DNA of 64,000 nucleotides from Sulfuritalea sp. (lineage in GTDB: Bacteria; Pseudomonadota; Gammaproteobacteria; Burkholderiales; Rhodocyclaceae): NCBI GenBank assembly GCA_016710465.1, contig JADJVS010000015.1:62001-126000 (forward strand). Reading direction: 5' to 3'. Positions within the stretch are counted from its first letter, which is position 1, and each line of letters starts with the position of its first letter. Positions 1-7,976 of the stretch are shown here, one piece after another. The translations under genes and the position numbers were made by a program. Below the pieces are notes generated by a model. The model was not told the origin of the DNA. It made no database searches and worked only from the letters and a program-made list of their open reading frames with translations.

Positions 1-85
1 GCCCTTTCGTTTTGTGGCGGCGCGGCGCTGAGCTAAGATAGCGCGATGACCACCGAGCACACTCGGCCCACGCGGGCACCTGGAA

Positions 86-649
86 ATGGATGACGCGCAA
101 CTGATCGAACACATGGTCGGCAGCGAGCCGGTGTACGAAGGCACGCTGCTCAAGGTACGCCGTGATCAGGTGCGCCTGCACGATGGCCACCAGACGGTGC
201 GCGAATGGATCGCCCATCCCGGCGCGGTGGTCATCATCGCCGCGCTGGACAACGGCAAGCTGCTGTTCGAGCGCCAGTTCCGCTATCCCTTGCGGCGCAT
301 CTTCACCGAGCTTCCCGCCGGCAAGATCGACGCCGGCGAGCATCCGCTGGATACCGCCAGGCGCGAGCTGCGCGAGGAGACCGGCCATACCGCGAAATTC
401 TGGCGTCATCTCGCCACCATGCACCCCTGCATCGGCTATTCCGACGAGCGCATCGAAATCTTCTGGGCTCAGGGCCTGATCTACGTCGGCCACCAGCGCG
501 ACCACGGCGAGCACCTCGACGTCATCGAACTCAGCGTCGCCGACGCGCTGCTGGCGGTGCAGGACGGCGAGATCACCGACGGCAAGACCATCAGCGCCCT
601 GATGTGGGCGGACAAGATTTCCTCCGGCGCCTGGCCGATGCCCGAATGA
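86..649 (+). CDS. NUDIX hydrolase, ADP-ribose pyrophosphatase type
   Basis: A 187-residue protein of the ADP-ribose pyrophosphatase (NudF-like) NUDIX group, expected to hydrolyse ADP-ribose or similar nucleoside diphosphate sugars in the cytoplasm. The NUDIX box is complete at about residues 79-101, from GKIDAGE to REEXGH with the metal-binding RELREETG core. The upstream segment FERQFRYPLRR and the ELPAGK motif are typical of the ADPR subgroup. Length is normal for the family. The stop overlaps the start of the following histidine kinase gene by ATGA, so the two are probably co-transcribed. The exact substrate is inference. Confidence 0.9.
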   Translation: MDDAQLIEHMVGSEPVYEGTLLKVRRDQVRLHDGHQTVREWIAHPGAVVIIAALDNGKLLFERQFRYPLRRIFTELPAGKIDAGEHPLDTARRELREETGHTAKFWRHLATMHPCIGYSDERIEIFWAQGLIYVGHQRDHGEHLDVIELSVADALLAVQDGEITDGKTISALMWADKISSGAWPMPE

Positions 650-1878
650 ACACCCCAGACCCGATCGCCTCGCTCGAGCTGCTCGACCTCGATCCCTCCG
701 GCGGGCACACGCTGGAGGCCCTTCACGTCCTCTCCGAAATCTCCAGCAACCTCGCCGACGAGGACGATCTCGACGAACTGCTCGGCCGCTTCCTCGGCAC
801 CATGATCCGCCTGGCCAAGGCCGATGCCGGCGTGGTGCGCGTGCTGACCAGCGACGGCCAGCACCTGCGCATGGTCGCCTCGCGCGGGCTGCCGGCGCAG
901 GTGGTCAAGTTCGAGCGCCTGGTCCCGCGCGACTGCGGCCAGTGCGGCATCGCCATCGGCCAGAACAAGCCCTGCTTCGAGATCGACCTCGCCGGCTGCG
1001 CCGACCGTACCCACAGCGACTGGTTCGGCACCAACTGCCAGGCCATGGTGGTGGTGCCGCTGCAGAACGCCGGGCGCCTGCTGGGCACCTACAACCTCTA
1101 CCTGCCGCAGGCCTTCGAACTGCCCGAAGAAGTCGCGCTGCTGTTCCGCTCGATCGGCGAGCACCTCGGCCTGGCCCTGGAAAACGCCCGCCTCAAGCGC
1201 GAGAACCTGCGCATCGTGCTCACCAGCGAGCGCCAGATGATGGCCGCCGAGATCCACGATTCCCTGGCCCAGACCCTGGCCTACATGAAGATGCGCATGG
1301 CCATGCTGACCGACGCCATCGCCGAGCAGCAACTGGACAAGACCGCCAAGTACGCCGGCGACGTCAGCCAGGCGCTGGACGATGCCTACGGCCACCTGCG
1401 CGAGCTGCTGGTGCAGTTCCGCAGCCGCATGGACCCGATGGGCCTGCACCATTCGCTGCAGGGCCTGGCCGTCGGCTTTCGCGAGCGCACCGGCATCGTC
1501 CTGCATTACGACAACCGGCTCACCGACCTGCGCCTGGAGCCGGAAAAGGAAAGCCAGGTGTTCCACATCCTGCAGGAGGCGCTGGCCAACGTCGCGCGCC
1601 ATTCCGGCGCCACCGAGGCGCACATGACCCTGGAGGCCGCCGGCGACTACTACGTCGCCACGGTCGAGGACAACGGCAAGGGCGGGCAGGGCTTCTTCGC
1701 CATCGCCAACCGCGTCGGCGGCTTCGAGGAACATCCCGGCCTGCGCGACCACTTCGGCCTCACCATCATGCGCGAACGGGCACAGAAGATCGGCGGCCGC
1801 CTCGAGGTGGTGAACCTTCCCGAGGGCGGCTTCCGCGTGCGCCTGTCATTTCCGCCCGGAGGGGGCATCACGGCATGA
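646..1878 (+). CDS. GAF-domain sensor histidine kinase, NarX/LiaS-type
   Basis: A 410-residue soluble histidine kinase. It has an N-terminal GAF domain (about residues 25-185), a HisKA_3 dimerisation domain with the phosphoacceptor in EIHDSLAQT (His204), and a C-terminal HATPase_c domain (LQEALANVARH N-box, VEDNGKG G-box). No transmembrane segment is visible, so it senses an internal signal. The GAF domain holds five cysteines (about 97, 100, 110, 118, 131), which suggests redox or metal sensing. It starts with an ATGA overlap on the NUDIX gene and ends with an ATGA overlap on its response regulator, so it forms a tight cognate pair. The ligand is unknown. Confidence 0.88.
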   Translation: MNTPDPIASLELLDLDPSGGHTLEALHVLSEISSNLADEDDLDELLGRFLGTMIRLAKADAGVVRVLTSDGQHLRMVASRGLPAQVVKFERLVPRDCGQCGIAIGQNKPCFEIDLAGCADRTHSDWFGTNCQAMVVVPLQNAGRLLGTYNLYLPQAFELPEEVALLFRSIGEHLGLALENARLKRENLRIVLTSERQMMAAEIHDSLAQTLAYMKMRMAMLTDAIAEQQLDKTAKYAGDVSQALDDAYGHLRELLVQFRSRMDPMGLHHSLQGLAVGFRERTGIVLHYDNRLTDLRLEPEKESQVFHILQEALANVARHSGATEAHMTLEAAGDYYVATVEDNGKGGQGFFAIANRVGGFEEHPGLRDHFGLTIMRERAQKIGGRLEVVNLPEGGFRVRLSFPPGGGITA

Positions 1879-2558
1879 ACCAGCCCGCCGAAAACCCGAT
1901 CCGCGTCATGCTGGTCGACGACCACACCCTGTTCCGCAAGGGGCTGGCCGAGCTGCTGGAACAGCGCGGCACGATCAAGGTGGCGGCCATCGCCGGCAAC
2001 GGCGACGATGCCATGCGCATCCTGCCCGAGGCCAGGCCCGACGTCATCATCACCGACCTCAACATGCCGCCCCACGGCGGCCTGGCCCTGCTGCGCCAGT
2101 TGGTGGCCGGCGGCTGGAACGGCCCGGTGCTGGTGCTGACGGTGAGCGATGCCGAGGAAGACCTCGCCGCCGCCATGCAGGCCGGCGCCAAGGGTTATCT
2201 GCTCAAGGACATGGAGCCCGAGGACGTCGTCGACGCCGTGCAGCGCGCCGTGCGCGGCGAGACCGTGGTGGCGCCGGCGATGACGCTGAAGCTGGTAAAC
2301 CTGCTGCAGGGCGGCAATGCGGCAGCGAGCAAGACCGACACCCTCAAGCTGCTCACCGCGCGCGAACGCGAGATCCTCCAGCACCTGTCGCAGGGCCTGT
2401 CGAACAAGGCCATCGCCCGCGTGCTCGACATCAGCCATGACACCGTCAAGCTGCACGTCAAGCACATCCTGGCCAAGCTCAACCTCAGCTCGCGCGTCGA
2501 GGCCGCCGTCTTCGCCGTCGAGCAGAAGGCGGCCGGGCAGGGCCGCCGCGCGTCCTGA
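1875..2558 (+). CDS. NarL/FixJ-family response regulator
   Basis: A 227-residue two-domain regulator. The receiver domain shows the acidic pocket (LVDDH), the phosphoacceptor Asp in ITDLNMPPHGG and the conserved Lys in GYLLKDME. A LuxR-type helix-turn-helix follows at the C-terminus (LTAREREILQHLSQGLSNKAIA, then TVKLHVKHILAKL). The ATG overlaps the stop of the histidine kinase, so it is its partner. It resembles NarL closely in layout, but no target genes can be assigned from this window. Confidence 0.92.
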   Translation: MNQPAENPIRVMLVDDHTLFRKGLAELLEQRGTIKVAAIAGNGDDAMRILPEARPDVIITDLNMPPHGGLALLRQLVAGGWNGPVLVLTVSDAEEDLAAAMQAGAKGYLLKDMEPEDVVDAVQRAVRGETVVAPAMTLKLVNLLQGGNAAASKTDTLKLLTAREREILQHLSQGLSNKAIARVLDISHDTVKLHVKHILAKLNLSSRVEAAVFAVEQKAAGQGRRAS

Positions 2559-2564
2559 CCCCAT

Positions 2565-2576
2565 CCCCCCCCCCCC
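2565..2576. repeat. homopolymeric C12 tract
   Basis: Twelve consecutive cytosines lie between the response-regulator stop and the ribosome binding site (AAGGAG near 2593) of the glutathione transferase gene. Such tracts are prone to slippage. It is non-coding here, so any effect would be on leader spacing or transcription. It could also be an assembly inaccuracy. Confidence 0.7.
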
Positions 2577-2605
2577 GCAGACAAGAAACCACAAGGAGAA
2601 GAACA

Positions 2606-3253
2606 ATGTCCGAAATGGATACCGGCCCCGCATCCAGCAGGGCCATAAAACTCTATTACAGCCCCGGCGCCTGCTCGCTTTCGCCGCACATCGTGCTGGC
2701 CGAATCCGGCCTCGCCTACGGCATCGAGAAGGTCGACCTGAAGACCAAGAAGACCGAAACCGGCGCCGACTTCTTCGCCGTCAATCCGGCCGGCTACGTG
2801 CCGGCGCTGGTGCTGGACAACGGCGAAGTGCTGACCGAGGGCCCGGCCATCGTCCAATACCTCGCCGACCAGGCGCCGGCGAAGAAGCTGGCGCCGCCCG
2901 CCGCCAGCTTCGAGCGCGTGCGCCTGCAGGAAATGCTCAACTTCATTTCCACCGAGGTGCACAAGTCCTTCAGCCCGCTGTTCAATCCCGCCTCGTCGGA
3001 GGAAACGAAAGCCGCGGCGCGCGCGCTGATCGGGCGTCGCCTCGACGTGCTGGAGCAAAAACTGGCGGGCCGCGACTACCTGCTCGGCGACTTCTCGGTG
3101 GCCGACGCCTACCTGTACACGGTGCTGAGCTGGGGCCGCCTGGTCGGGGTGGATATCAAGGAAGGCCGCCCGCGGCTCGGCGAGTACTGGTCGCGCGTCA
3201 AGGCGCGGCCGGCCGTGCAGCAGGCCATGAAGGAAGAAGGCCTGATCAAGTAG
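2606..3253 (+). CDS. glutathione S-transferase, beta-class-like
   Basis: A 215-residue cytosolic glutathione transferase. The N-terminal thioredoxin-like domain carries YYSPGACSLSPH, where Cys23 matches the catalytic cysteine of beta-class bacterial GSTs, and VPAL for glutathione binding. The C-terminal helical domain contains the LGDFSVADAYLY N-capping motif. An AAGGAG ribosome binding site precedes the ATG. The first 13 residues are an extension relative to typical family members. The gene converges on a DsbA-like gene with an 8-bp overlap of the 3' ends. The physiological substrate is unknown. Confidence 0.92.
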   Translation: MSEMDTGPASSRAIKLYYSPGACSLSPHIVLAESGLAYGIEKVDLKTKKTETGADFFAVNPAGYVPALVLDNGEVLTEGPAIVQYLADQAPAKKLAPPAASFERVRLQEMLNFISTEVHKSFSPLFNPASSEETKAAARALIGRRLDVLEQKLAGRDYLLGDFSVADAYLYTVLSWGRLVGVDIKEGRPRLGEYWSRVKARPAVQQAMKEEGLIK

Positions 3254-3944
3254 CGCCGTCGCCGGCGGCCTGGCGCATCACGCCCAGCAGCGCCTCGGGC
3301 GGCTGCGCCCCCGAGGCCGCCAGCTTCTGGTTGAAGACGAAGAAGGGCACGCCGTTGATGCCCATGCGCCGCGACTGGTCGGCATCCGCCTTTACTGCTT
3401 CGGCATCTTCGTCGCCGTCGAGGTAGGCCTTCACCGCCGCCGCATCGAAGCCACAGGCGCCCGCGATTTCGGCGAGGATGGCGCGGTCGCCGACATGGCG
3501 GCCGTCGAGGAACTGCGCCGCGAACAGCGCTTCGACCAATTTCGCCGCGTCACCAGCGCCGTCCGAAGAGGATACCGTCCCCGGCTCCGCCGGAGACATA
3601 ACTCTTTGAGCCCAGTGGATCAGCCGATGCGCCAACAGCGTATTGGCGCGCAGCTCGATCTTTTCGAAAGCGAAGTCCACCCCGGCCGGCTTGCCCGCCT
3701 CGCGCACGCGCTGCCAGATCTCGGCCAGGCCCTGCGGCCCGCCGAACTTCTTTTCCAGGAAAGGCCGGTAGGGCTCGCCGCCCTCGGGTGTGTCCGGATT
3801 GAGGAAGAAGGGATGCCAGTTCACAGTGACTTCGCTGTCCGGGTGCTCGGCGCGCCATTCAGTCAGCGCCTTGTCGAGGTGGCGCTTGCCGATGAAGCAC
3901 CAGGGGCAGACCACGTCGGAAACCACGTCGATCGTCAAAGGCAT
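3246..3944 (-). CDS. DsbA-family oxidoreductase, FrnE-like
   Basis: A 232-residue thioredoxin-fold protein of the FrnE / 2-hydroxychromene-2-carboxylate isomerase-like DsbA family. The redox motif CPWC is at residues 13-16 and the cis-proline segment GVPFFVFN lies near residue 205. No signal peptide is seen, so it is cytoplasmic, unlike classical DsbA. A helical insertion separates the two halves of the thioredoxin fold, as in the family. It overlaps the convergent GST gene at its 3' end. It probably acts in thiol-disulfide exchange or isomerisation of aromatic metabolites. Confidence 0.9.
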   Translation of the reverse strand: MPLTIDVVSDVVCPWCFIGKRHLDKALTEWRAEHPDSEVTVNWHPFFLNPDTPEGGEPYRPFLEKKFGGPQGLAEIWQRVREAGKPAGVDFAFEKIELRANTLLAHRLIHWAQRVMSPAEPGTVSSSDGAGDAAKLVEALFAAQFLDGRHVGDRAILAEIAGACGFDAAAVKAYLDGDEDAEAVKADADQSRRMGINGVPFFVFNQKLAASGAQPPEALLGVMRQAAGDGAT

Positions 3945-3954
3945 GATGCTCTCC

Positions 3955-4362
3955 TCAGGGCTTCCAAAGCTTTACGGTTCTGGAGCGACGGATGTTTCCG
4001 TCTCGTGTAGCCAGTGGCAGCCCGTGAGCACGCGCCGTGGCGACGATGATTCGATCCGCCGGATCGCCATGAAATCCGGCTGGCACGGCATCCAGAGCAA
4101 GAATGACGCCGGTGTCCAGCGGCAGCACCGTGACTATTTCCGGGGCTGCGGCCATGGGTAGCCAATGTGTCAGCGGGGAATCCAGTTGGAGCCGTTCCTT
4201 GCTGGCGAGCATCTGCGCCTCCCACAAGCTGATGGCGGAAATGGCCGGGGGCGTACCGGCAGCCGCGAGTGCGTCCAGCGCTACTCGTTCGGCCGTTGAT
4301 AGCTCGGGCTGGCCGAGTAGCCACCAAAGCCAAATATGGGTATCGAGCAGGTTTGAAGGCAT
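3955..4362 (-). CDS. vapC: VapC-type PIN-domain ribonuclease toxin
   Basis: A 135-residue PIN-domain protein. The acidic catalytic residues are visible: Asp7 in LLDTHIW, Glu48 in SLWEAQ, Asp103 in DPADRII and Asp121 in ATRDGNI. The family (PilT N-terminus, type II toxin-antitoxin) cleaves RNA, often tRNA. It sits 12 bp downstream of the antitoxin gene on the same strand, the usual antitoxin-toxin order. All catalytic positions are intact, so the toxin is predicted active. Confidence 0.9.
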   Translation of the reverse strand: MPSNLLDTHIWLWWLLGQPELSTAERVALDALAAAGTPPAISAISLWEAQMLASKERLQLDSPLTHWLPMAAAPEIVTVLPLDTGVILALDAVPAGFHGDPADRIIVATARAHGLPLATRDGNIRRSRTVKLWKP

Positions 4363-4374
4363 CGCCGACGCGGG

Positions 4375-4620
4375 TCAGCGCAAGGCGTCGAAATCGGAGT
4401 CTTCGAGTACCCCGGCTTCTGGTGACCCGACAAGCTTGCCATGTCCGCGCAGGCGCAACCAGGGCGCTATTCCCTTCGCCATTTGCGGCGTCGGTACCAG
4501 GCGCGCCACGACCCTGCCGTGACGCGTAAGGTCAACGGCGGTACCTTCCTGTTCGACCTGGCGGATCACGTCCAGGCAATGCGCCTTGAACTCCGTGACG
4601 CTGACGGCAGTAGTGGTCAT
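4375..4620 (-). CDS. Phd/YefM-family antitoxin
   Basis: An 81-residue antitoxin. The N-terminus (VSVTEFKAHCLDVIRQVEQEG) and the following HGRVVARLVP strand match the Phd/YefM DNA-binding fold. The acidic C-terminus (EDSDFDALR) is the expected toxin-binding tail. It precedes the VapC-type toxin by 12 bp and should autorepress the pair. Pairing a Phd-fold antitoxin with a PIN toxin is common. Confidence 0.88.
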   Translation of the reverse strand: MTTTAVSVTEFKAHCLDVIRQVEQEGTAVDLTRHGRVVARLVPTPQMAKGIAPWLRLRGHGKLVGSPEAGVLEDSDFDALR

Positions 4621-4672
4621 TTAATTGCTCCGAATGGTCATTTATGGACAATAACACAATCTCGACAATTTC

Positions 4673-4704
4673 CGTCACGCCGGCGAAAGCCGGGGTCCAG
4701 TGCC
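4673..4704. repeat. REP-like palindromic element, single half
   Basis: This is one arm of the intergenic palindromic family seen as paired arms at 23202, 44773 and 62568. The sequence GTCACGCCGGCGAAAGCCGG followed by GGTCCAG matches the outer arms. It lies between the antitoxin start and the end of the quinone oxidoreductase gene. No second arm is seen. Confidence 0.75.
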
Positions 4705-4713
4705 TTGGATGGA

Positions 4714-5700
4714 TTACTTCGGCCTCACTTCCAGCACAATCTTGCCGATATGTTTGCTCGATTCCATCAGCCGGTGCGCCTCGGCCGCTTGGGCCAGCGG
4801 GAAGCGCGCGAACAGGTGCGGCAGCAGTTCGCCGCGCGACAGCGCCGGCCAGATGTGGGCGGCCAGCGCGTCGCGGATCGCGGTCTTCTCGGCCAGTGTG
4901 CGCGGGCGCATGGTCGAGCCGGTGATGGTCAGGCGCTTCACCATCACCGGCAGCAGGTCGGCCTCGCCCTTGCTGCCCTCGAGGAAGGCCACATACACCA
5001 GCCGCCCGTCGCGGCGCAGGCTGGCGAGGTTGCGTTGCAGGTAGGGCGCACCCACCATGTCCAGCACCACATCCACGCCCGTGCCGCCGGTGATGCGCTT
5101 CACCTCCTCGGCAAAGTCCTGGGTGCGGTAATTGATGGCATGCGCCGCGCCCGCCTCGCGGCAGAAGGCGGCCTTCTCCTCGCTGCCGACGGTGACGAAG
5201 CACTCCACGCCCAGGTGCTTGGCCAACTGGATGGCGACCAGGCCGATGCCGCTGGAGCCGCCATGCACCAGCAGGCGCTCGCCCTGTTTCAGTTTGCCGA
5301 GCTCGACCAGGTTGGCCCAGACGGTGAACCAGGTTTCCGGCAGCGCCGCCGCCGTGGCGTAGTCCATGCCATCCGGAATGGGCAGGGCGTGGCTCGCGGC
5401 GGCCACGCAATACTCGGCATAGCCGCCGCCGGGCGTGAGCGCCGTGACGCCAGCGCCGACTTTCCATTCCGTCACACCCTCGCCGACGGCCTTGACGCGG
5501 CCGGCGACTTCGAGGCCGAGGATGGGCGAGGCATCGGGCGGAGGCGGGTACTTGCCCGAGCGCTGCAATACGTCAGGGCGATTCACGCCGGCACAGACGA
5601 CTTCGATCAGGATCTGGCCGGGGGCGGGCTGCGGGATGGGGCCCTCGGCCAGCGCCATGCACTCCGGGCCGCCGCCCTTGCCGTGTTCGATGTATTTCAT
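4714..5700 (-). CDS. NAD(P)H:quinone oxidoreductase, zinc-type MDR family
   Basis: A 328-residue medium-chain dehydrogenase/reductase of the quinone oxidoreductase (QOR, PIG3-like) group. The N-terminal GroES-like half includes CAGVNRPDVLQRSGKYPPP. The C-terminal Rossmann half contains HGGSSGIGLVAIQLAKHLG for NADPH binding. Zinc ligands are absent, as in QOR enzymes. It should reduce quinones with NADPH in the cytosol. In the segment WKVGAGVTALTPGGGYAEY the KVGAGVTAL part is encoded by a copy of the dispersed 27-bp repeat (5437-5463), where relatives usually read VGDRV. Confidence 0.9.
   Translation of the reverse strand: MKYIEHGKGGGPECMALAEGPIPQPAPGQILIEVVCAGVNRPDVLQRSGKYPPPPDASPILGLEVAGRVKAVGEGVTEWKVGAGVTALTPGGGYAEYCVAAASHALPIPDGMDYATAAALPETWFTVWANLVELGKLKQGERLLVHGGSSGIGLVAIQLAKHLGVECFVTVGSEEKAAFCREAGAAHAINYRTQDFAEEVKRITGGTGVDVVLDMVGAPYLQRNLASLRRDGRLVYVAFLEGSKGEADLLPVMVKRLTITGSTMRPRTLAEKTAIRDALAAHIWPALSRGELLPHLFARFPLAQAAEAHRLMESSKHIGKIVLEVRPK
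5437..5463 (-). repeat. dispersed 27-bp element, copy 1 (inside quinone oxidoreductase)
   Basis: On the minus strand this reads AAAGTCGGCGCTGGCGTCAC plus CGGCG, matching the family core AGTCGGCGCTGGCGACACGG with one change. It is read in frame as KVGAGVTAL. Confidence 0.7.
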
Positions 5701-6174
5701 TGCGATCTCCGTTGGGGAGCGGGAAGTCTAGCAGGGCCTTCGGTTTGGATTCCTGGCGGCGTGGGCCGGCGACCCGGCCGCGTCGTCGGCCCAGGCTCGC
5801 CGGCCTGCGGCGCTCCTCGCGGCGGGGCCGCGCCAGGCCGCTGGCTAAACTAGCCGACGCCGATAGAGCCGGCGGCGTCGTCGGACAACGCCAGCGGACT
5901 ACTCCTGGCACGGCTCCTCGCTCGGCGGCTCACATGGGCCACCGCCGTGGCCGGGCCGCTCGCCTCTCCGTCCAGTATGCTGGACGCGAATTTGCTGTCG
6001 GCGTATTCTTTAAAAACGTTGCGGTGATAAGTGGCCGGAGCGTCTGCCACTCAATCCCGATTCAGGTCTTACACAATTCTTTGAAGAATTGGACCGGAAG
6101 GCCCGTGTAGTATCGCAGATGACTTTGTCGCTCTGGAATTGTTGTTCCGCAATCAACGTTGAGGTGCCAGTGAT
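5701..6174. other. 474-bp intergenic region before PIN-domain gene
   Basis: No convincing gene is seen. The first part is very GC-rich. The part after about 5990 drops in GC and matches the base composition of the following gene, suggesting the border of an acquired segment. A perfect 7-bp inverted repeat, CGTCCAG-TATG-CTGGACG, lies at 5969-5986. No clear promoter was identified. Confidence 0.5.
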
Positions 6175-7164
6175 TTGACTCTGATTCCGCCCGAAAATCG
6201 TATTGTTCTTGATGCAAACGTGCTGCTGACTGGCATGTTGGTTCCACAATCTAGATCGCGAAAAGTTCTAGACGGAGCCGTTCGCGGAAAATATGCTGCG
6301 TATGTCGTCGAGAATACGATTGAAGAGTCCGAAAAGGCGTTGTCGCGGGTAAGTCAAGAAACTGGTATCAATCTGCTCAAGTCCTTTCGCGACACGCTTT
6401 CCGTCGTTCGGTTGGTGCTGCTGCCGCGTGTCACACGAGAAGAGGGCCGAGCCTACACCGCGATCCGAGGTACCGCAGACAAAGCTATCGCGGCAGCTGC
6501 TGCGAGAATCTCCGCGCGAATATGTACAAATGATCTGTCCGACTTTCGAGAGGCCGGTAAATACGGACTTCGTATCACGACGCCAGAAATCCTTGCTCGT
6601 GACGATTCACTTAGTCCAAATTCGTTCTTTCCGGGCTTTCTGGCATCACCGTCACAAGGAGCGATCTACGCGTCAATCGGGGAACTTGCTTGGGCCCACG
6701 TGAAATTTGCAGAAAATGCCCAGGACGAGTTCTATGTCTTCGATTGGGAAGGAGTCTGCGCCTGCTATTTCGAGGCAAGGTCCAGTTCGCTCGTTGCTCG
6801 CCTTGAGAACGGTCCCGCCCTAAGTGTCACCTGCAACGAGTTGGTGGGTACAGGTCCGTCGATTAGGTTCGTCGTCTCCTACGATTGCACATCGGAAGCA
6901 TCACTCTACTTCGGACCCGTCACCAAGGCGTCGGTGCTTGGTGATTGGTTTCCGATCGTGCGTCCGGATGCGCGAATTTGGATTGGGTGCGACCGCCATG
7001 GTAAGAAGCAGTTGAACGGGAGTATTTTCCGGACGTATGCAGTGCCCTATCGTGTTAGCGACCGCGCTGCGCGAAATATGATTAACGACATTACCGTTCA
7101 CAATCCTTGGGAACGACTTAGCTTAAAGGACATGATTAGCTTCTGCGTCCAAGGGGCTACCTAA
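6175..7164 (+). CDS. PIN-domain protein with C-terminal beta-sandwich-like extension
   Basis: A protein of about 329 residues if it starts at the TTG at 6175. No ATG is available upstream of the essential PIN motif IVLDANVLLTG. The N-terminal half looks like a PIN nuclease: the first Asp is in LDANVLL, with later acidic positions in TNDLSDFREAG. The C-terminal half (about 160-320) resembles LamG/concanavalin-like sheets (AHVKFAENAQDEFYVFDWEG, then FVVSYDCTSEASLYFGP). That resemblance is by eye and weak. Base composition is clearly less GC-rich than the flanks and codon use differs, so recent transfer is likely. No antitoxin partner is adjacent. Confidence 0.65.
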   Translation: MTLIPPENRIVLDANVLLTGMLVPQSRSRKVLDGAVRGKYAAYVVENTIEESEKALSRVSQETGINLLKSFRDTLSVVRLVLLPRVTREEGRAYTAIRGTADKAIAAAAARISARICTNDLSDFREAGKYGLRITTPEILARDDSLSPNSFFPGFLASPSQGAIYASIGELAWAHVKFAENAQDEFYVFDWEGVCACYFEARSSSLVARLENGPALSVTCNELVGTGPSIRFVVSYDCTSEASLYFGPVTKASVLGDWFPIVRPDARIWIGCDRHGKKQLNGSIFRTYAVPYRVSDRAARNMINDITVHNPWERLSLKDMISFCVQGAT

Positions 7165-7301
7165 AGCAGTCTGTAAAGATGAGTTAACTGAGTTAGAGGC
7201 ATTTGGCACTCCGACCATCCATTCGTTTTTTGCCCGAAAGTTGATCCTTTTGGAACCGCTACATGCGGCGCGCTTTCCGCCACAAATCCGATACCCTTGC
7301 A

Positions 7302-7327
7302 TTGACTTAATGTAATCGAACGATTAC
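7302..7327 (+). promoter_or_regulatory. higBA promoter and palindromic operator
   Basis: A TTGACT -35-like hexamer is at 7302-7307. A perfect 16-bp palindrome GTAATCG-AA-CGATTAC occupies 7312-7327, a few bases before the toxin ATG at 7331. A palindrome in this place is the expected site for autorepression by the HigA-type antitoxin. The -10 would abut the start codon, so either the message is almost leaderless or the start is slightly downstream. Confidence 0.55.
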
Positions 7328-7330
7328 GAT

Positions 7331-7632
7331 ATGAATGTGCTTTCGATCAAGCGCACCGACGAGTTCAATGCGTGGTTGCTCGGCCTGAAGGACGGCATGA
7401 CGCATCGCCGTTTGCTGGCCCGCTTGCGCAAGGCATCGCTCGGAAATCTGGGTGACGTGAAGTCAGTTGGTTCGGGCCTGTTCGAAATGCGCGAGCATTT
7501 GGCCCGGGCTGGCGCATGTACTACGTGCTGCGGGGCACCGTGCTGATCGTGATGCTCGGCGGCGGCGACAAGACAACGCAGGTCGCCGATATTGCCCGGG
7601 CCGTGAAATTGGCGACGACCATTGAGGAGTGA
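7331..7632 (+). pseudogene. HigB/RelE-like toxin, frameshifted
   Basis: The first 56 or so codons (MNVLSIKRTDEFNAWLLGLKDG to GLFEMREH) match the HigB/RelE-like addiction module killer family. After the codons for MREH the frame is lost near 7498-7501, where one base seems missing from CATTTGGCCCGGG. In the next frame the expected ending continues (GPGWRMYYVLRGTVLIVMLG, then GGDKTTQVADIARAV) to a TGA at 7630-7632, three bases before the antitoxin ATG. The toxin is therefore disrupted, or the sequence has a one-base error. The conserved region is otherwise intact, so the lesion is recent. Confidence 0.82.
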
Positions 7633-7635
7633 TTC

Positions 7636-7941
7636 ATGACCAAGAAAATTCGTGCCGCCGATCTGCCTGATTTCGATTTCTCCGAGCATCTCGACAGCGA
7701 GCAGGCGATCGCCGACTACCTGACCGTGATCCTTGAAGAGAACGATCCCGCCCTGCTGGCGGCGGCATTGGGTGACATCGCGCGGGCGCGTGGCATGAGC
7801 GAAATCGCCAAGGCCTCCGGCATCACCCGCGAGGCGCTGTACAAGGCGCTGCGCCCCGACGCACAGCCGCGCTTCGATACCGTCAATCGGGTGTGCGCCG
7901 CGCTCGGCGTCAAGCTGGTGGCGCAGGCTGTCCATTCCTGA
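7636..7941 (+). CDS. higA: HigA-type antitoxin, XRE-like helix-turn-helix
   Basis: A 101-residue antidote protein of the HigA-2 group. The helix-turn-helix is at about residues 55-95 (MSEIAKASGITREALYKALR, then FDTVNRVCAALG). The N-terminal part (FDFSEHLDSEQAIADYL) is typical of the family. It lies 3 bp after the frameshifted toxin. It should bind the palindrome upstream of the pair. The antitoxin is intact while the toxin is broken, which is a viable state. Confidence 0.9.
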   Translation: MTKKIRAADLPDFDFSEHLDSEQAIADYLTVILEENDPALLAAALGDIARARGMSEIAKASGITREALYKALRPDAQPRFDTVNRVCAALGVKLVAQAVHS

Positions 7942-7976
7942 CGCTTGCATTGCCAATCCCGGACCACCAGCCTGCC

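Noticed and set aside
205..645. Upstream extension of the histidine kinase frame inside the NUDIX gene
   Set aside because: The extension is Arg/Pro-rich and lies within the NUDIX coding region; the ATG at 646 overlaps the NUDIX stop in the usual ATGA way and starts the GAF domain.
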